Shown one piece after another: positions 8,391-15,763 of a stretch of DNA of 64,000 nucleotides. The notes below the pieces were generated by a model. The model worked only from the letters and a program-made list of their open reading frames with translations, was not told where the DNA came from and did no database searches. The position numbers and the translations under genes are program-made. Origin of the DNA: Bradyrhizobium sp. BTAi1 (GTDB lineage Bacteria > Pseudomonadota > Alphaproteobacteria > Rhizobiales > Xanthobacteraceae); contig NC_009485.1 of NCBI RefSeq assembly GCF_000015165.1, forward strand, positions 7,211,501 through 7,275,500, read 5' to 3'. Each line of letters begins with the position of its first letter. The stretch's first letter is position 1.

Positions 8391-8740
8391 ACGAACAACG
8401 CGGCGCGTACGGCGAAATCGTGTGGTCCTGGCATCCCGATGCTGATGTCATGTCCGATGCGCGTACGCATTGTGGCAAAAACGGGGGCAATCAAGCCGGT
8501 CCCCGAGGAGAGCGCGTATAAGCCGTGAGCCCATCGCGCGGCGAAGGCCGCCGGATGTCCGAGCCGAACCTGTGGTTCCTGCCCCGTGCATTTTGTTCGC
8601 ACGGGGGCCATGGGAGCGGCGAGCTTCCGGCCTTCCCTGCTCCCTCTGATCAGAGGGGGACAGCAATCGAGCAAGGCTCGGGCGCCTGCGCGCCGCGAGA
8701 ACGCGAGCCGATGCCCCTCCTACTACCCTTGGCTGTTTGA
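8391..8740. repeat. Degenerate dispersed sequence, Bradyrhizobium-type remnant
   Basis: The plus strand from about 8402 reads through GAYGEIVWSWHPDAD and, after other fragments, CGKNGGNQAGPRGER and LWFLPRAFCSHGGHGSG, without start codons or continuous frame. I recall closely similar peptide-like fragments scattered in many Bradyrhizobium intergenic regions. A GGGAG...CTCCC type palindrome around 8610-8670 belongs to it. It is probably a decayed repeat, not a working gene. Confidence 0.5.
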
Positions 8741-8888
8741 CAAGGACAGCGAACTTGGCTGCCTTATGCAGCGATTCAAATTGAAAGCACACTCACAATT
8801 GTGACGGCCTTCACAGCCGGTCCGCGCCGCGCGTGTTAGCAATCACAACAGCCAAGAGCCGGGCCACCGGCCGAAGGAGCCGACGACC

Positions 8889-9689
8889 GTGACGGAAGCA
8901 CCAACGGCGATGCCGAACGACAAGGTCGCCTTGATCACCGGGGCAGCGCGCGGCATCGGGCTTGCGACCGCCAAGCGGTTTCTCCACGAGGGCTGGCGCG
9001 TGGCCCTGCTCGACATCGAGCAACAGCTGCTCGACAGCGCCACATCCTCTCTCCGATGCCCGGATCGAACGCTCGCGCTGCATTGCGATGTCTCGGACGC
9101 GGCCATGGTGGCCGATGCGCTGGAGCGCATCACCCGGCGGTTCGGCCGCCTCGATGCGCTGGTCAACAATGCCGGCGTCGCGCGCTTCGCCCCGATCATG
9201 GAGACGACCGAGACCGACTGGCAACGAATCCTCGACGTCAATCTGACCGGACCGTTTCTTTGCACGCGGGCCGCGGTGCCGCTGATGCGCGAGCATGGCG
9301 GGGCCATTGTCAACATCACCTCGATCTCGGCCGTGCGCGCGTCCACGCTGCGCTCCGCCTACGGCACCAGCAAAGCGGCCCTGGCGCATCTGACCAAGCA
9401 GCTCGCGGTGGAACTCGCCTCCGCCGGCATCCGCGTCAATGCGGTCGCGCCCGGACCGGTGGAGACCGCGATGGCGAAGGCCGTTCATACGCCGGAGATT
9501 CGCGCCGACTATCACGACGCGATCCCGCTCAACCGCTACGGCCTTGAAGAGGAGCTGGCGGAAGCCATCTTCTTCCTGAGCTCGGAGCGATCGAGCTATA
9601 TTACGGGCCAGGTGCTGGCGGTCGACGGCGGCTTCGACGCGGCCGGAATCGGGCTGCCGACCTTGCGCGGTGAACGCAGGAACGCATAG
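8889..9689 (+). CDS. Short-chain dehydrogenase/reductase (SDR)
   Basis: Encodes 266 residues from GTG 8889 with GAAGGAG upstream; ATG 8910 is an alternative. Classical SDR features are complete: TGAARGIG cofactor loop (residues 17-24), DVSD, NNAGVA, catalytic Ser in NITSISA, YGTSK with the Tyr-x-x-x-Lys pair, and the PGPVETAMA segment after the active site. The acidic residue after strand 2 (LLDIEQ) suggests NAD rather than NADP. Substrate cannot be deduced. The gene stands alone, followed after 21 bases by the ClpP-like gene, possibly co-transcribed. Confidence 0.93.
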   Translation: MTEAPTAMPNDKVALITGAARGIGLATAKRFLHEGWRVALLDIEQQLLDSATSSLRCPDRTLALHCDVSDAAMVADALERITRRFGRLDALVNNAGVARFAPIMETTETDWQRILDVNLTGPFLCTRAAVPLMREHGGAIVNITSISAVRASTLRSAYGTSKAALAHLTKQLAVELASAGIRVNAVAPGPVETAMAKAVHTPEIRADYHDAIPLNRYGLEEELAEAIFFLSSERSSYITGQVLAVDGGFDAAGIGLPTLRGERRNA

Positions 9690-9710
9690 GACGCAGGAGC
9701 GCATGAGACC

Positions 9711-10157
9711 ATGCCGAGCCGGATGCGCATCATCCTGACCTTGCTCCTCGCGGTGGTGCTGTGGGGGATCGCCACGATGCTGGCGCGCGCCGATATCCGC
9801 ATCATCTCTTCGCCCGGCGGCGAGGTCGGGCCGTTTCTCAGCCTGTTCGAGAAGGTCCGTGCCTCCGGCGAGCGCGTGGTGATCGACGGCCCATGCCTGT
9901 CGGCCTGTACGCTGGTGCTGTCCCTGGTGCCCGAAGACCGCATCTGCGTGACCCGGCGCGCCGTGCTCGGTTTCCACGCGGCGCGCTCGGTCGATCGTCG
10001 TGGGCGGACTTATGCCGAGCCCGAGGCCTCAAAGCTGGTGCTGCAGACCTATCCGGCGCCGGTGCGCGGCTGGATCGCGCGCCGCGGCGGCCTGACGTCG
10101 CGGCTCCTGATGCTGCGCGGGCGCGAGCTGAAGGCGATGTACGCCTCCTGCCGCTGA
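9711..10157 (+). CDS. Periplasmic ClpP/crotonase-like protein (COG3904 type)
   Basis: Encodes 148 residues. An N-terminal hydrophobic segment (residues 5-26, ILTLLLAVVLWGIATMLA) is a signal peptide or anchor. The body resembles truncated ClpP-fold proteins: SSPGGEVGPF, VVIDGPCLSACTLVLSLVP with the serine in the position of the ClpP nucleophile, and VLGFHAA with a histidine where the catalytic His is expected. Two cysteines near the serine may form a disulfide. Activity as a protease is possible but unproven. Follows the SDR gene closely. Confidence 0.7.
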   Translation: MPSRMRIILTLLLAVVLWGIATMLARADIRIISSPGGEVGPFLSLFEKVRASGERVVIDGPCLSACTLVLSLVPEDRICVTRRAVLGFHAARSVDRRGRTYAEPEASKLVLQTYPAPVRGWIARRGGLTSRLLMLRGRELKAMYASCR

Positions 10158-10170
10158 TTTCGGGAGACGG

Positions 10171-10584
10171 TCAATAGCCCTCGGCCGGGCAGTTGATCAT
10201 CCAGGGAATGCCGAAGCGATCGACACCCATGCCGAAGCCCTTGGACCAGAACGTCCTGCCGAACGGCATGGTGACGGTGCCGCCGTCGATCAGCGCATTG
10301 AACTTGCGCTCGGCCTCGGCGACATCGTCGATCTGCAACGAGACGGAGATGCCCTGCGGCTTGCCCTGATAATAGTCGGGCGGCGAATCCGACGCCATCA
10401 GGACATCGCCAGATATCGAGAAGCGGACGTGCATGATCCTGTCCTTGTGCTCCGGCGCCGACGGCATCTCCGGCGGAGCCTCGCCATAGCGCATCATCAT
10501 GTCGATCTTCGCGCCAAGCACATGGCCATAATGCTTCAGGGCCTGCTCGCAGTCGCCATTGAAGGTGAGATAGGGACAGATCAT
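10171..10584 (-). CDS. VOC-superfamily protein, PhnB-like
   Basis: Encodes 137 residues from ATG 10584 with AGGAGG upstream. Paired beta-alpha-beta-beta-beta modules typical of PhnB / 3-demethylubiquinone-type VOC proteins: YLTFNGDCEQALKHYGHVLG at the start, IMHVRFSISGDVLMASD in the middle, and MPFGRTFWSKGFGMGVDRFG, PWMINC at the end. Members bind a metal or small ligand, but the function here is unknown. It follows the DoxX gene by 30 bases and is likely in the same transcript under the ECF42-like promoter at 11057-11083. Confidence 0.88.
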   Translation of the reverse strand: MICPYLTFNGDCEQALKHYGHVLGAKIDMMMRYGEAPPEMPSAPEHKDRIMHVRFSISGDVLMASDSPPDYYQGKPQGISVSLQIDDVAEAERKFNALIDGGTVTMPFGRTFWSKGFGMGVDRFGIPWMINCPAEGY

Positions 10585-10614
10585 GTCATCCTCCTTGGTT
10601 GGAAAGCTGATGCG

Positions 10615-11025
10615 TCAACGCAGCGGCAGCAGCGCGCGCAGGCGGCGGTCGCGCAGCCACAGGCCTCCCCACACCATCAGCCCGAGATAGAGGCCGAACA
10701 GCACGTGGCTGAACAGCGGACTGCCGATGCGGACATGCGCGGCGATGGCGCCGCCGAGATAGCCGGTGAGCAGGATCGCGCCCAACAGCGAAGTCGAGGG
10801 CAGCGCATACAGCAATGTGCAGAGCAGCGTGATCAGCCCGAGCGCCCGGGCCATGGCGTCGCTGCCGCCATAGCCCATCTGATCCATGGTCTGGGTGACG
10901 ACATCAAGCGGGATGAGCTTGATCGCGCCATCGAACAGCAGGAACAGGATCACCAGCCCGCTCAGGATGCGGCCGCCCCACAATTCGGCACGCGAGACCG
11001 GCTGGTCCAGGGTGATCGTCGACAT
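10615..11025 (-). CDS. DoxX-like membrane protein
   Basis: Encodes 136 residues from ATG 11025 (AAAGGAG upstream; the frame is open to 11106). Four hydrophobic segments: GGRILSGLVILFLLFDGAI, ALGLITLLCTLLYALP, SLLGAILLTGYLGGAIAAHV, and FGLYLGLMVWGGLWL, with RIGSPLFSHVLF between the last two, as in DoxX-like family proteins of unknown function. It is the first gene of a DoxX-PhnB pair. A TGTCGG-N17-CGTC element is 32 bases upstream, the same as that before the ECF42 operon, so this pair is a probable ECF42 target. Confidence 0.87.
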   Translation of the reverse strand: MSTITLDQPVSRAELWGGRILSGLVILFLLFDGAIKLIPLDVVTQTMDQMGYGGSDAMARALGLITLLCTLLYALPSTSLLGAILLTGYLGGAIAAHVRIGSPLFSHVLFGLYLGLMVWGGLWLRDRRLRALLPLR

Positions 11026-11056
11026 TTCGAGCTCCTTTCCCTGATGCTGCTCCCAG

Positions 11057-11083
11057 GACGATCGAACCATCGCGTTGCCGACA
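11057..11083 (-). promoter_or_regulatory. Putative ECF42-type promoter of the DoxX-PhnB operon
   Basis: On the minus strand: TGTCGG (11083-11078), 17 bases, CGTC (11060-11057), 32 bases before the DoxX start. The spacing and both hexamer/tetramer boxes are identical to the element at 12801-12827 before the DGPF-ECF42 operon. ECF42 sigma factors of Streptomyces are reported to use a TGTCGA -35 and a CGA/TC-type -10. Confidence 0.6.
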
Positions 11084-11144
11084 GCTCCGACGGAATTGTT
11101 GCGCATATATGCTCAAGCCGACGTCCGGCGATGTCCGATGCGGC

Positions 11145-12410
11145 TCATCGCCCCGGACGCGCCGTGGCGCTGTCACGCATCAGACGGTCGAGCTGCATGC
11201 GGATATGAGCGGCCTCGGCCGAGCTGTGCGCCAGCGCGATGGCGCGATCGAAGGCGGTGCGCGCTTCGTCATTGCGTCCGAGCTGCATCAGCAGCGCGCC
11301 ACGCACACCGAAAAAGTAAAAATAGTTGGCAAGTCGGGTCTCGAGTGGCGCGATCAGATCGAGCGCCGCCTGGGCGCCGCGCACCTTCGACACCGCCACG
11401 GCGCGATTGAGCGTCACGACCGGCGACGGCTGCACCACTTCCAGCGCGCCATAGAGCAGGTCGATCTGCGTCCAGTCGGTGTCCTCCGGCCTGATGGCAC
11501 GCGCATGCAGGGCCGCGATCGCCGCCTGGATCTGGTAGGGGCCACTGCGGCGATGCCGTATCGCCTTGTCGATCAACGCCAGGCCTTCGGCGATCATCGG
11601 CTGATTCCACAGCGTGCGGTCCTGGTCCTCCAGAAGGATCGGCAAGCCCTCGGCATCGAAGCGGGCGGCGCTACGCGCATGCTGCAACAGCAGCAGCGCC
11701 ATGAGGCCCATGATCTCCGGCTCGCCCGGAAACAGCCGCAGCAGCAGCCGCGCCAGCCGGATCGCCTCCTCGGACAGCGGCTGGCGCAGCTCGGCGGCCT
11801 CGCCGCTGGCCGAATAGCCCTCGTTGAAAATGAGGTAGATCATGGCAGCGACCGCCACCAGCCGCTCTGCGCGCTCCACCGCGCCCGGCGTCTCGAACGG
11901 CACGTCCGCTTGCGCGACGCGCGCCTTGGCACGGGTGATGCGCTGCTCCATCGCGGCCTCGCTGACCAGGAAGGCACGGGCGATCTGCTTCACCGTCAGC
12001 CCGGACACCACGCGCAGCGCCAGCGCGATCTGCTGCGTTGCCGGCAGCTCCTTGTGGCAGCAGATGAACAGCAGCCGCAGGATGTCGTCGCGGTAGTGCG
12101 AGCCGTCGAGCCGGTCGGCGAGCGCGCTCTCGGCATCGTCGAGATCGGAGATCGCCTCATCATCCGGCAGCGGTTGTTCGCGGCGGACACGCCGGACATC
12201 GTCGATCCCGGCATTGCGCCCGACCATGATCAGCCACGCCGCGGGATCGCGCGGCGGTCCGTTCTGCGGCCAGCTCTTCAGGGCGCGCAGGCAGGCGTTC
12301 TGGAACGCCTCCTCGGCGGCGTCGAGGTCACGGAAATAGCGCAGCAGCGCGCCGACGGCCTGGGGACGTGCTGATGTCAGCGTTGCATCAATCCAGGCCC
12401 CGTCGGTCAT
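11145..12410 (-). CDS. ECF42-type RNA polymerase sigma factor with TPR-like C-terminal extension
   Basis: Encodes 421 residues. The N-terminal 160 residues hold sigma region 2 (ALLRYFRDLDAAEEAFQNAC, WPQNGPPRDPAAWLIMVGRN) and region 4 (LPATQQIALALRVVSGLTVKQIARAFLVSEAAMEQR). The remaining 250 residues are the helical extension that defines ECF42, with NEGYSASGEAAELRQPLSEEAIRLAR and TPR-like repeats (LYGALEVVQPSPVVTLNRAVA). No anti-sigma gene is present. The start overlaps the stop of the DGPF partner by four bases (ATGA), the standard ECF42 arrangement. In other bacteria the extension is needed for activity. The signal is unknown. Confidence 0.93.
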   Translation of the reverse strand: MTDGAWIDATLTSARPQAVGALLRYFRDLDAAEEAFQNACLRALKSWPQNGPPRDPAAWLIMVGRNAGIDDVRRVRREQPLPDDEAISDLDDAESALADRLDGSHYRDDILRLLFICCHKELPATQQIALALRVVSGLTVKQIARAFLVSEAAMEQRITRAKARVAQADVPFETPGAVERAERLVAVAAMIYLIFNEGYSASGEAAELRQPLSEEAIRLARLLLRLFPGEPEIMGLMALLLLQHARSAARFDAEGLPILLEDQDRTLWNQPMIAEGLALIDKAIRHRRSGPYQIQAAIAALHARAIRPEDTDWTQIDLLYGALEVVQPSPVVTLNRAVAVSKVRGAQAALDLIAPLETRLANYFYFFGVRGALLMQLGRNDEARTAFDRAIALAHSSAEAAHIRMQLDRLMRDSATARPGR

Positions 12411-12775
12411 GTCAGCGCTCCGCCCGGCCTGAACGTCCCAACAGGACGGATTTCATACGACCCGCCGGGATTGGCCTCGCCGAGCTCGCGCGCCACCGCC
12501 AGCGCCTCGTCGAGATTGGCGCAGTCGACGATGTAGAAGCCGAGCAGCTGCTCCTTGGTCTCGGCGTAGGGACCATCGAGCACGAGCGGCGGGTCCTCCT
12601 TGCGTAGGGTCGTCGCCGCCGTGGTCGGCAACAGCCGCGCCACCGGCCCGAGCCGTCCCTGCTTGGCGAGCTTCTCCTGGATGACCGCGAGCTTGGCCAT
12701 GACCGCGGCATCCTGGTCCTTGCTCCAGGCGCAAACGACATCCTCGTCGTGATAGCAAAGCAGCGCGTACAGCAT
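12407..12775 (-). CDS. YCII/DGPF-domain protein, ECF42 partner
   Basis: Encodes 122 residues from ATG 12775 with AGGGAGAG upstream. MLYALLCYHDED strand, ALAVARELGEANPGGSYEIRPV C-terminal helix and strand, and the family motif as LVLDGPYAETKEQLLGFY. The core DGPY/F motif, acid, and His-Asp pair (YHDED) are all present. It is the upstream gene of the ECF42 operon and is translationally coupled to the sigma gene. The family is the hallmark neighbour of ECF42 and its proteins are usually among the regulon members. Confidence 0.92.
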   Translation of the reverse strand: MLYALLCYHDEDVVCAWSKDQDAAVMAKLAVIQEKLAKQGRLGPVARLLPTTAATTLRKEDPPLVLDGPYAETKEQLLGFYIVDCANLDEALAVARELGEANPGGSYEIRPVGTFRPGGALT

Positions 12776-12800
12776 CGGCAGGCTCTCCCTTCGTCTTCAA

Positions 12801-12827
12801 GACGGGGAAGTATGCCTGCAACCGACA
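12801..12827 (-). promoter_or_regulatory. Putative ECF42-type autoregulatory promoter
   Basis: On the minus strand: TGTCGG (12827-12822), 17 bases, CGTC (12804-12801), 26 bases before the DGPF start codon. It matches the element at 11057-11083 exactly in both boxes and spacing, and fits the known habit of ECF42 operons of being autoregulated. Confidence 0.62.
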
Positions 12828-12873
12828 AAGCGGCGAAGAATTTTCACGTGTTCCGCAGGTAGGAACAGTCAGC

Positions 12874-13176
12874 CTACCAGGATATGCCGTACTTGGCGGC
12901 AATGTTGCGCGCGCGTGTCTCCTGCGCGCTTTCGCGCGGCTGCTTGGCACGCCCCGCCTGCCGCTGCGACTGGCCCTGTCCCTGCCCTTGACCTGCGGCG
13001 CCCTGGCCTGCCTGGTTGCCGGCGCCCTGGGTCATGCCCGGCGCGGCCCCCTGCTGGCCGCCGCCGTTGCCGAGGGAGATGCCGTTGGCCGACAGAATCC
13101 CGCCGACGTCGATGGTCTGGGCCTGGGCCGCGGCAGAGGCGAGAATGAAGGCGGTGGTGAGAAGCAATTTGCGCAT
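12874..13176 (-). CDS. Small secreted Gly/Gln-rich protein
   Basis: Encodes 100 residues from ATG 13176, with GGAG ten bases upstream (the frame is open to 13338 without signal features). The first 22 residues (MRKLLLTTAFILASAAAQAQ) are a classic signal peptide with an AQA cleavage site. A low-complexity Gly/Gln/Ala region with repeated GQGQGQ follows, then a basic tail ending NIAAKYGISW. No known domain. It lies about 100 bases upstream, in its own direction, of the ECF42 operon and is divergent from the dehydrogenase gene at 13266; its product is probably periplasmic. Confidence 0.75.
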   Translation of the reverse strand: MRKLLLTTAFILASAAAQAQTIDVGGILSANGISLGNGGGQQGAAPGMTQGAGNQAGQGAAGQGQGQGQSQRQAGRAKQPRESAQETRARNIAAKYGISW

Positions 13177-13265
13177 GATGATGTCTCCGTGTTGACGTTC
13201 GGAGATTGGCCTGCCCGCGCGATCTGGTATGTGGGGCAGATCACTCAAGCTTCGAGGACCTTCCG

Positions 13266-14231
13266 ATGAGCAAAGGCGCGTTGGCGCTCCTGATCCATGG
13301 CGGCACCGACAATTGGTCGCCGCAGCGCTGGAAGACACGTTTCGACGACGTCTGCGGCGACCGTCCGGTGGTGCTGCTGCCCGATGCCGGCCTCGACCCG
13401 GCCGAGGTGCACTACGCCGCGGTGTGGAAGCCGGTCCCCGGCGAGCTCGCCGGCTTTCCGAATCTGCGCGTGATCTTCAATCTCGGCGCCGGCGTCGATG
13501 CGCTGATGGCCGACAAGACCTTGCCGAGCGTGCCGCTGGTCCGCGTCGCGGTGGACGATCTCACTGCGCGCATGACCGAATATGTCGTTCTGCACGTGCT
13601 GATGCATCATCGTCAGGAGCTTTACCTGCGCGAGTCGCAGCGCGTGAAGCGCTGGGCACCGAAATATCAATGGCCGGCGGCCGCGATCGGCGTCGGCATT
13701 CTCGGGCTGGGCACGCTCGGGATCGATGCTGCCGAGGTCCTCAGGCGCATCGGCTTCCAGGTCGCTGGCTGGAGCCGCAGCGAAAAGCAGGTTGCAGGCA
13801 TCGAGACCTTCCATGGCGGGGCGCAGCTCGACGCGTTCCTGGAGCGGACCGACATTCTCGTGTCGCTGCTGCCGCTGACGGCAAATACCCGCGGCATTCT
13901 CGACCGCAAGATGTTCGCCAAGCTGCGGCGCTCGTCGCCGCTCGGCGCCCCGATCATGATCAATGCCGGCCGCGGCGGCCTGCAGAACGAGGCCGACATC
14001 CTCGCCTGCCTCGACGACGGCACGCTCGGTGCCGTCTCGCTCGACGTGTTTGGACAGGAGCCGCTGCCCGCCGACAGTCCGTTCTGGACGCATCCGAAAG
14101 TCGTGCTGACGCCGCACAATGCGGCCGACACTGATGCCGACGCGATCTCGCGCTACGTCGCCGAGCAGATCGCGTCCTTCGAGACGGGCGGCGCGCTGCG
14201 CAACCTGGTCGATCGCGTCAGGGGCTACTGA
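13266..14231 (+). CDS. ghrA: Glyoxylate/hydroxypyruvate reductase A-type 2-hydroxyacid dehydrogenase
   Basis: Encodes 321 residues from ATG 13266 with CGAGGA upstream. D-isomer 2-hydroxyacid dehydrogenase of the GhrA branch: N-terminal LLIHGGTDNW, dinucleotide loop GVGILGLGTLGIDAAEVLRR (residues 139-158), and the catalytic triad region with Arg in NAGRGG, Glu in DVFGQEPLP and His in TPHNAA. Predicted to reduce glyoxylate or hydroxypyruvate with NADPH. The 3' end overlaps the convergent TetR gene by 14 bases. The exact substrate is inferred only from the branch. Confidence 0.88.
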   Translation: MSKGALALLIHGGTDNWSPQRWKTRFDDVCGDRPVVLLPDAGLDPAEVHYAAVWKPVPGELAGFPNLRVIFNLGAGVDALMADKTLPSVPLVRVAVDDLTARMTEYVVLHVLMHHRQELYLRESQRVKRWAPKYQWPAAAIGVGILGLGTLGIDAAEVLRRIGFQVAGWSRSEKQVAGIETFHGGAQLDAFLERTDILVSLLPLTANTRGILDRKMFAKLRRSSPLGAPIMINAGRGGLQNEADILACLDDGTLGAVSLDVFGQEPLPADSPFWTHPKVVLTPHNAADTDADAISRYVAEQIASFETGGALRNLVDRVRGY

Positions 14232-14907
14232 CCCGCGATCTGCCGCCCAGCATCAAATCGATCGCGCCGGCGACGATCGCCTCCAGCTCCGGGCGCGGCA
14301 CCCGCGCCCGGGCGCGGACCGCGATCGAATGGATCGTGGCCGAGGCGAGCTGCGCTAGCACGACGGGGTCGGCGCCCTCAGGCAGTTCGCCCTTCTCCTT
14401 GGCGCGGCGGAAGCAATGCGCGAACGCTCTGTCGAGCTCGGTCAGCGCGTTCTGCACCATGGCGCGGATGTCGGGATCAGCCACCGCTTCCGACCCCGCC
14501 GTCATCACCGTGAAACAGCCGCGCGGTCCCTCCTCGCCGGAGAGATAGATGTCCAGCGCGGTGGCGAAGATCTGCTCCAGCTGTCGCCGCACCGGCCAGT
14601 CATGGCGGAAGATGTCACCCATCGCGACGCGGGCATTGTCGCGATAGCGCTGATAGCTCTTGATGTAGAGCTCGCGCTTGTCGCCGAACGCCCCATAGAG
14701 GCTAGGCCGATTCATGCCCGTTGCGGCACTGAGGTCGTCGAGCGACGTCGCGGCGAAGCCCGTTGTCCTGAACAGATCGAGCGCCTTGCCCAGAGCGATA
14801 TCCGGCTCATAGGCGCGCGGCCGCCCGCGCCGTTTCGGTTCGGGTCGCGCGGCCGCTTGTTCTGGGACGGAGCCTTCAGGGGGCGGCCCCTTCCTTTTTT
14901 GTACCAT
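14218..14907 (-). CDS. TetR/AcrR-family transcriptional regulator
   Basis: Encodes 229 residues from ATG 14907 (the frame is open to 15042). A basic, Pro-rich extension (residues 1-27) precedes the helix-turn-helix: ALDLFRTTGFAATSLDDLSA, ATGMNRPSLYGAFGDKRELY (about residues 40-75). The C-terminal region with YLSGEEGPRGCFTVMTAGSE resembles the TetR C-terminal domain seen in YxaF/RutR-type proteins. It is divergent from the GST gene at 14996; the 88-base intergenic AT-rich stretch probably holds both promoters and the operator, so the GST is the likely target. Confidence 0.9.
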   Translation of the reverse strand: MVQKRKGPPPEGSVPEQAAARPEPKRRGRPRAYEPDIALGKALDLFRTTGFAATSLDDLSAATGMNRPSLYGAFGDKRELYIKSYQRYRDNARVAMGDIFRHDWPVRRQLEQIFATALDIYLSGEEGPRGCFTVMTAGSEAVADPDIRAMVQNALTELDRAFAHCFRRAKEKGELPEGADPVVLAQLASATIHSIAVRARARVPRPELEAIVAGAIDLMLGGRSRVSSP

Positions 14908-14995
14908 TTCGCAATAAATCCTTGACCGCCGATATATTATGCGAGACAGTATAAAAATCAATGAACGCTCCGGTCCGGAGCCCAGGGAGACGTCC

Positions 14996-15640
14996 ATGGA
15001 TTTGTATTTCTCGCCGCTCGCCTGCTCGCTCGCCACCCGCATCGCGCTCTATGAAGCGGGCGCAGACGCAAACTACCTCGAGGTCGATCCGAAGACGAAA
15101 ATCATCCTCAACGACGGCTCAGATTTTCGTAACGTCAATCCGCTCGGCCTCGTGCCGACCCTGCGCACCGATGACGGCGACCTGCTGACCGAGAACGCGG
15201 CCATTCTGCAATATGTCGCCGACCGCTTTCCCGAGGCGAAACTCGGCACCGGTCCCGGCATGGATCGGAGCCGGCTGCATCAATGGCTCTGCTTCATCGG
15301 CACCGAGTTGCACAAGGGCCTGTTCATTCCGATTCTCGACAAGACCGCCCCCGACGAGATGAAGATGCATGTTCTGAAGAAGAACCTGTCGCGCCTTGAT
15401 CATCTCGAGACCCATCTGCGCAACCGAGATCATCTGCTCGACCATTTCAGCGTGGCGGACGCCTATCTCGTGACGGTGATCAACTGGACCATGGCAACGC
15501 CGCCGATCGAGCTCGCCAAATGGCCAGCGGTGAAGGCCTACTACGAGCGTCTGCGCCAGCGACCGGCGATCGCACGCGCCATCGCCGAGGAGTTCGAGCT
15601 CTACAAGGCGGAACTGGCGCGCCACAGAGCGGCGGCATAG
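14996..15640 (+). CDS. Glutathione S-transferase family protein
   Basis: Encodes 214 residues from ATG 14996 with AGGGAG upstream (the frame opens at 14939). Thioredoxin-like N-terminal half (LYFSPLACSLATRIALYEAG) with the catalytic-site Ser/Cys region, LVPTLRTDDGDLLTENAAIL with the glutathione-binding TEN/ENAA segment, then a helical domain (LHQWLCFIGTELHKGLF ... VADAYLVTVINW). Beta-class GST is the best guess. Its neighbour is a divergent TetR gene and the large helicase follows after 123 bases; there is no evidence that it functions with the helicase. Confidence 0.88.
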   Translation: MDLYFSPLACSLATRIALYEAGADANYLEVDPKTKIILNDGSDFRNVNPLGLVPTLRTDDGDLLTENAAILQYVADRFPEAKLGTGPGMDRSRLHQWLCFIGTELHKGLFIPILDKTAPDEMKMHVLKKNLSRLDHLETHLRNRDHLLDHFSVADAYLVTVINWTMATPPIELAKWPAVKAYYERLRQRPAIARAIAEEFELYKAELARHRAAA

Positions 15641-15733
15641 CCGGGTGCGTGTCATCTTCGTCGCGCAGCGCTACAGCCGCGCGGCGGACCGAGTCGGCAC
15701 GGTATCCAATGCTTGACCGCGGAGACGCCGGGT

Positions 15734-15762
15734 TGCAATCCTCGAATCGCAGGAGGATTGCA
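15734..15762 (+). promoter_or_regulatory. SD-sequestering hairpin before the DUF4011 helicase gene
   Basis: A perfect 10-bp inverted repeat: TGCAATCCTC (15734-15743), 9-base loop, GAGGATTGCA (15753-15762), ending two bases before the GTG start. The 3' arm contains four of the six bases of the AGGAGG ribosome site (15751-15756). If folded, the mRNA would hide the Shine-Dalgarno. It may alternatively be a protein operator at the DNA level. Confidence 0.6.
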
Positions 15763-15763
15763 C

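Noticed and set aside
14908..14995. A TetR operator between the second TetR gene and the GST.
   Set aside because: The AT-rich TATTATGCGAGACAGTATAA stretch is only weakly symmetrical, so I did not list it as an operator.
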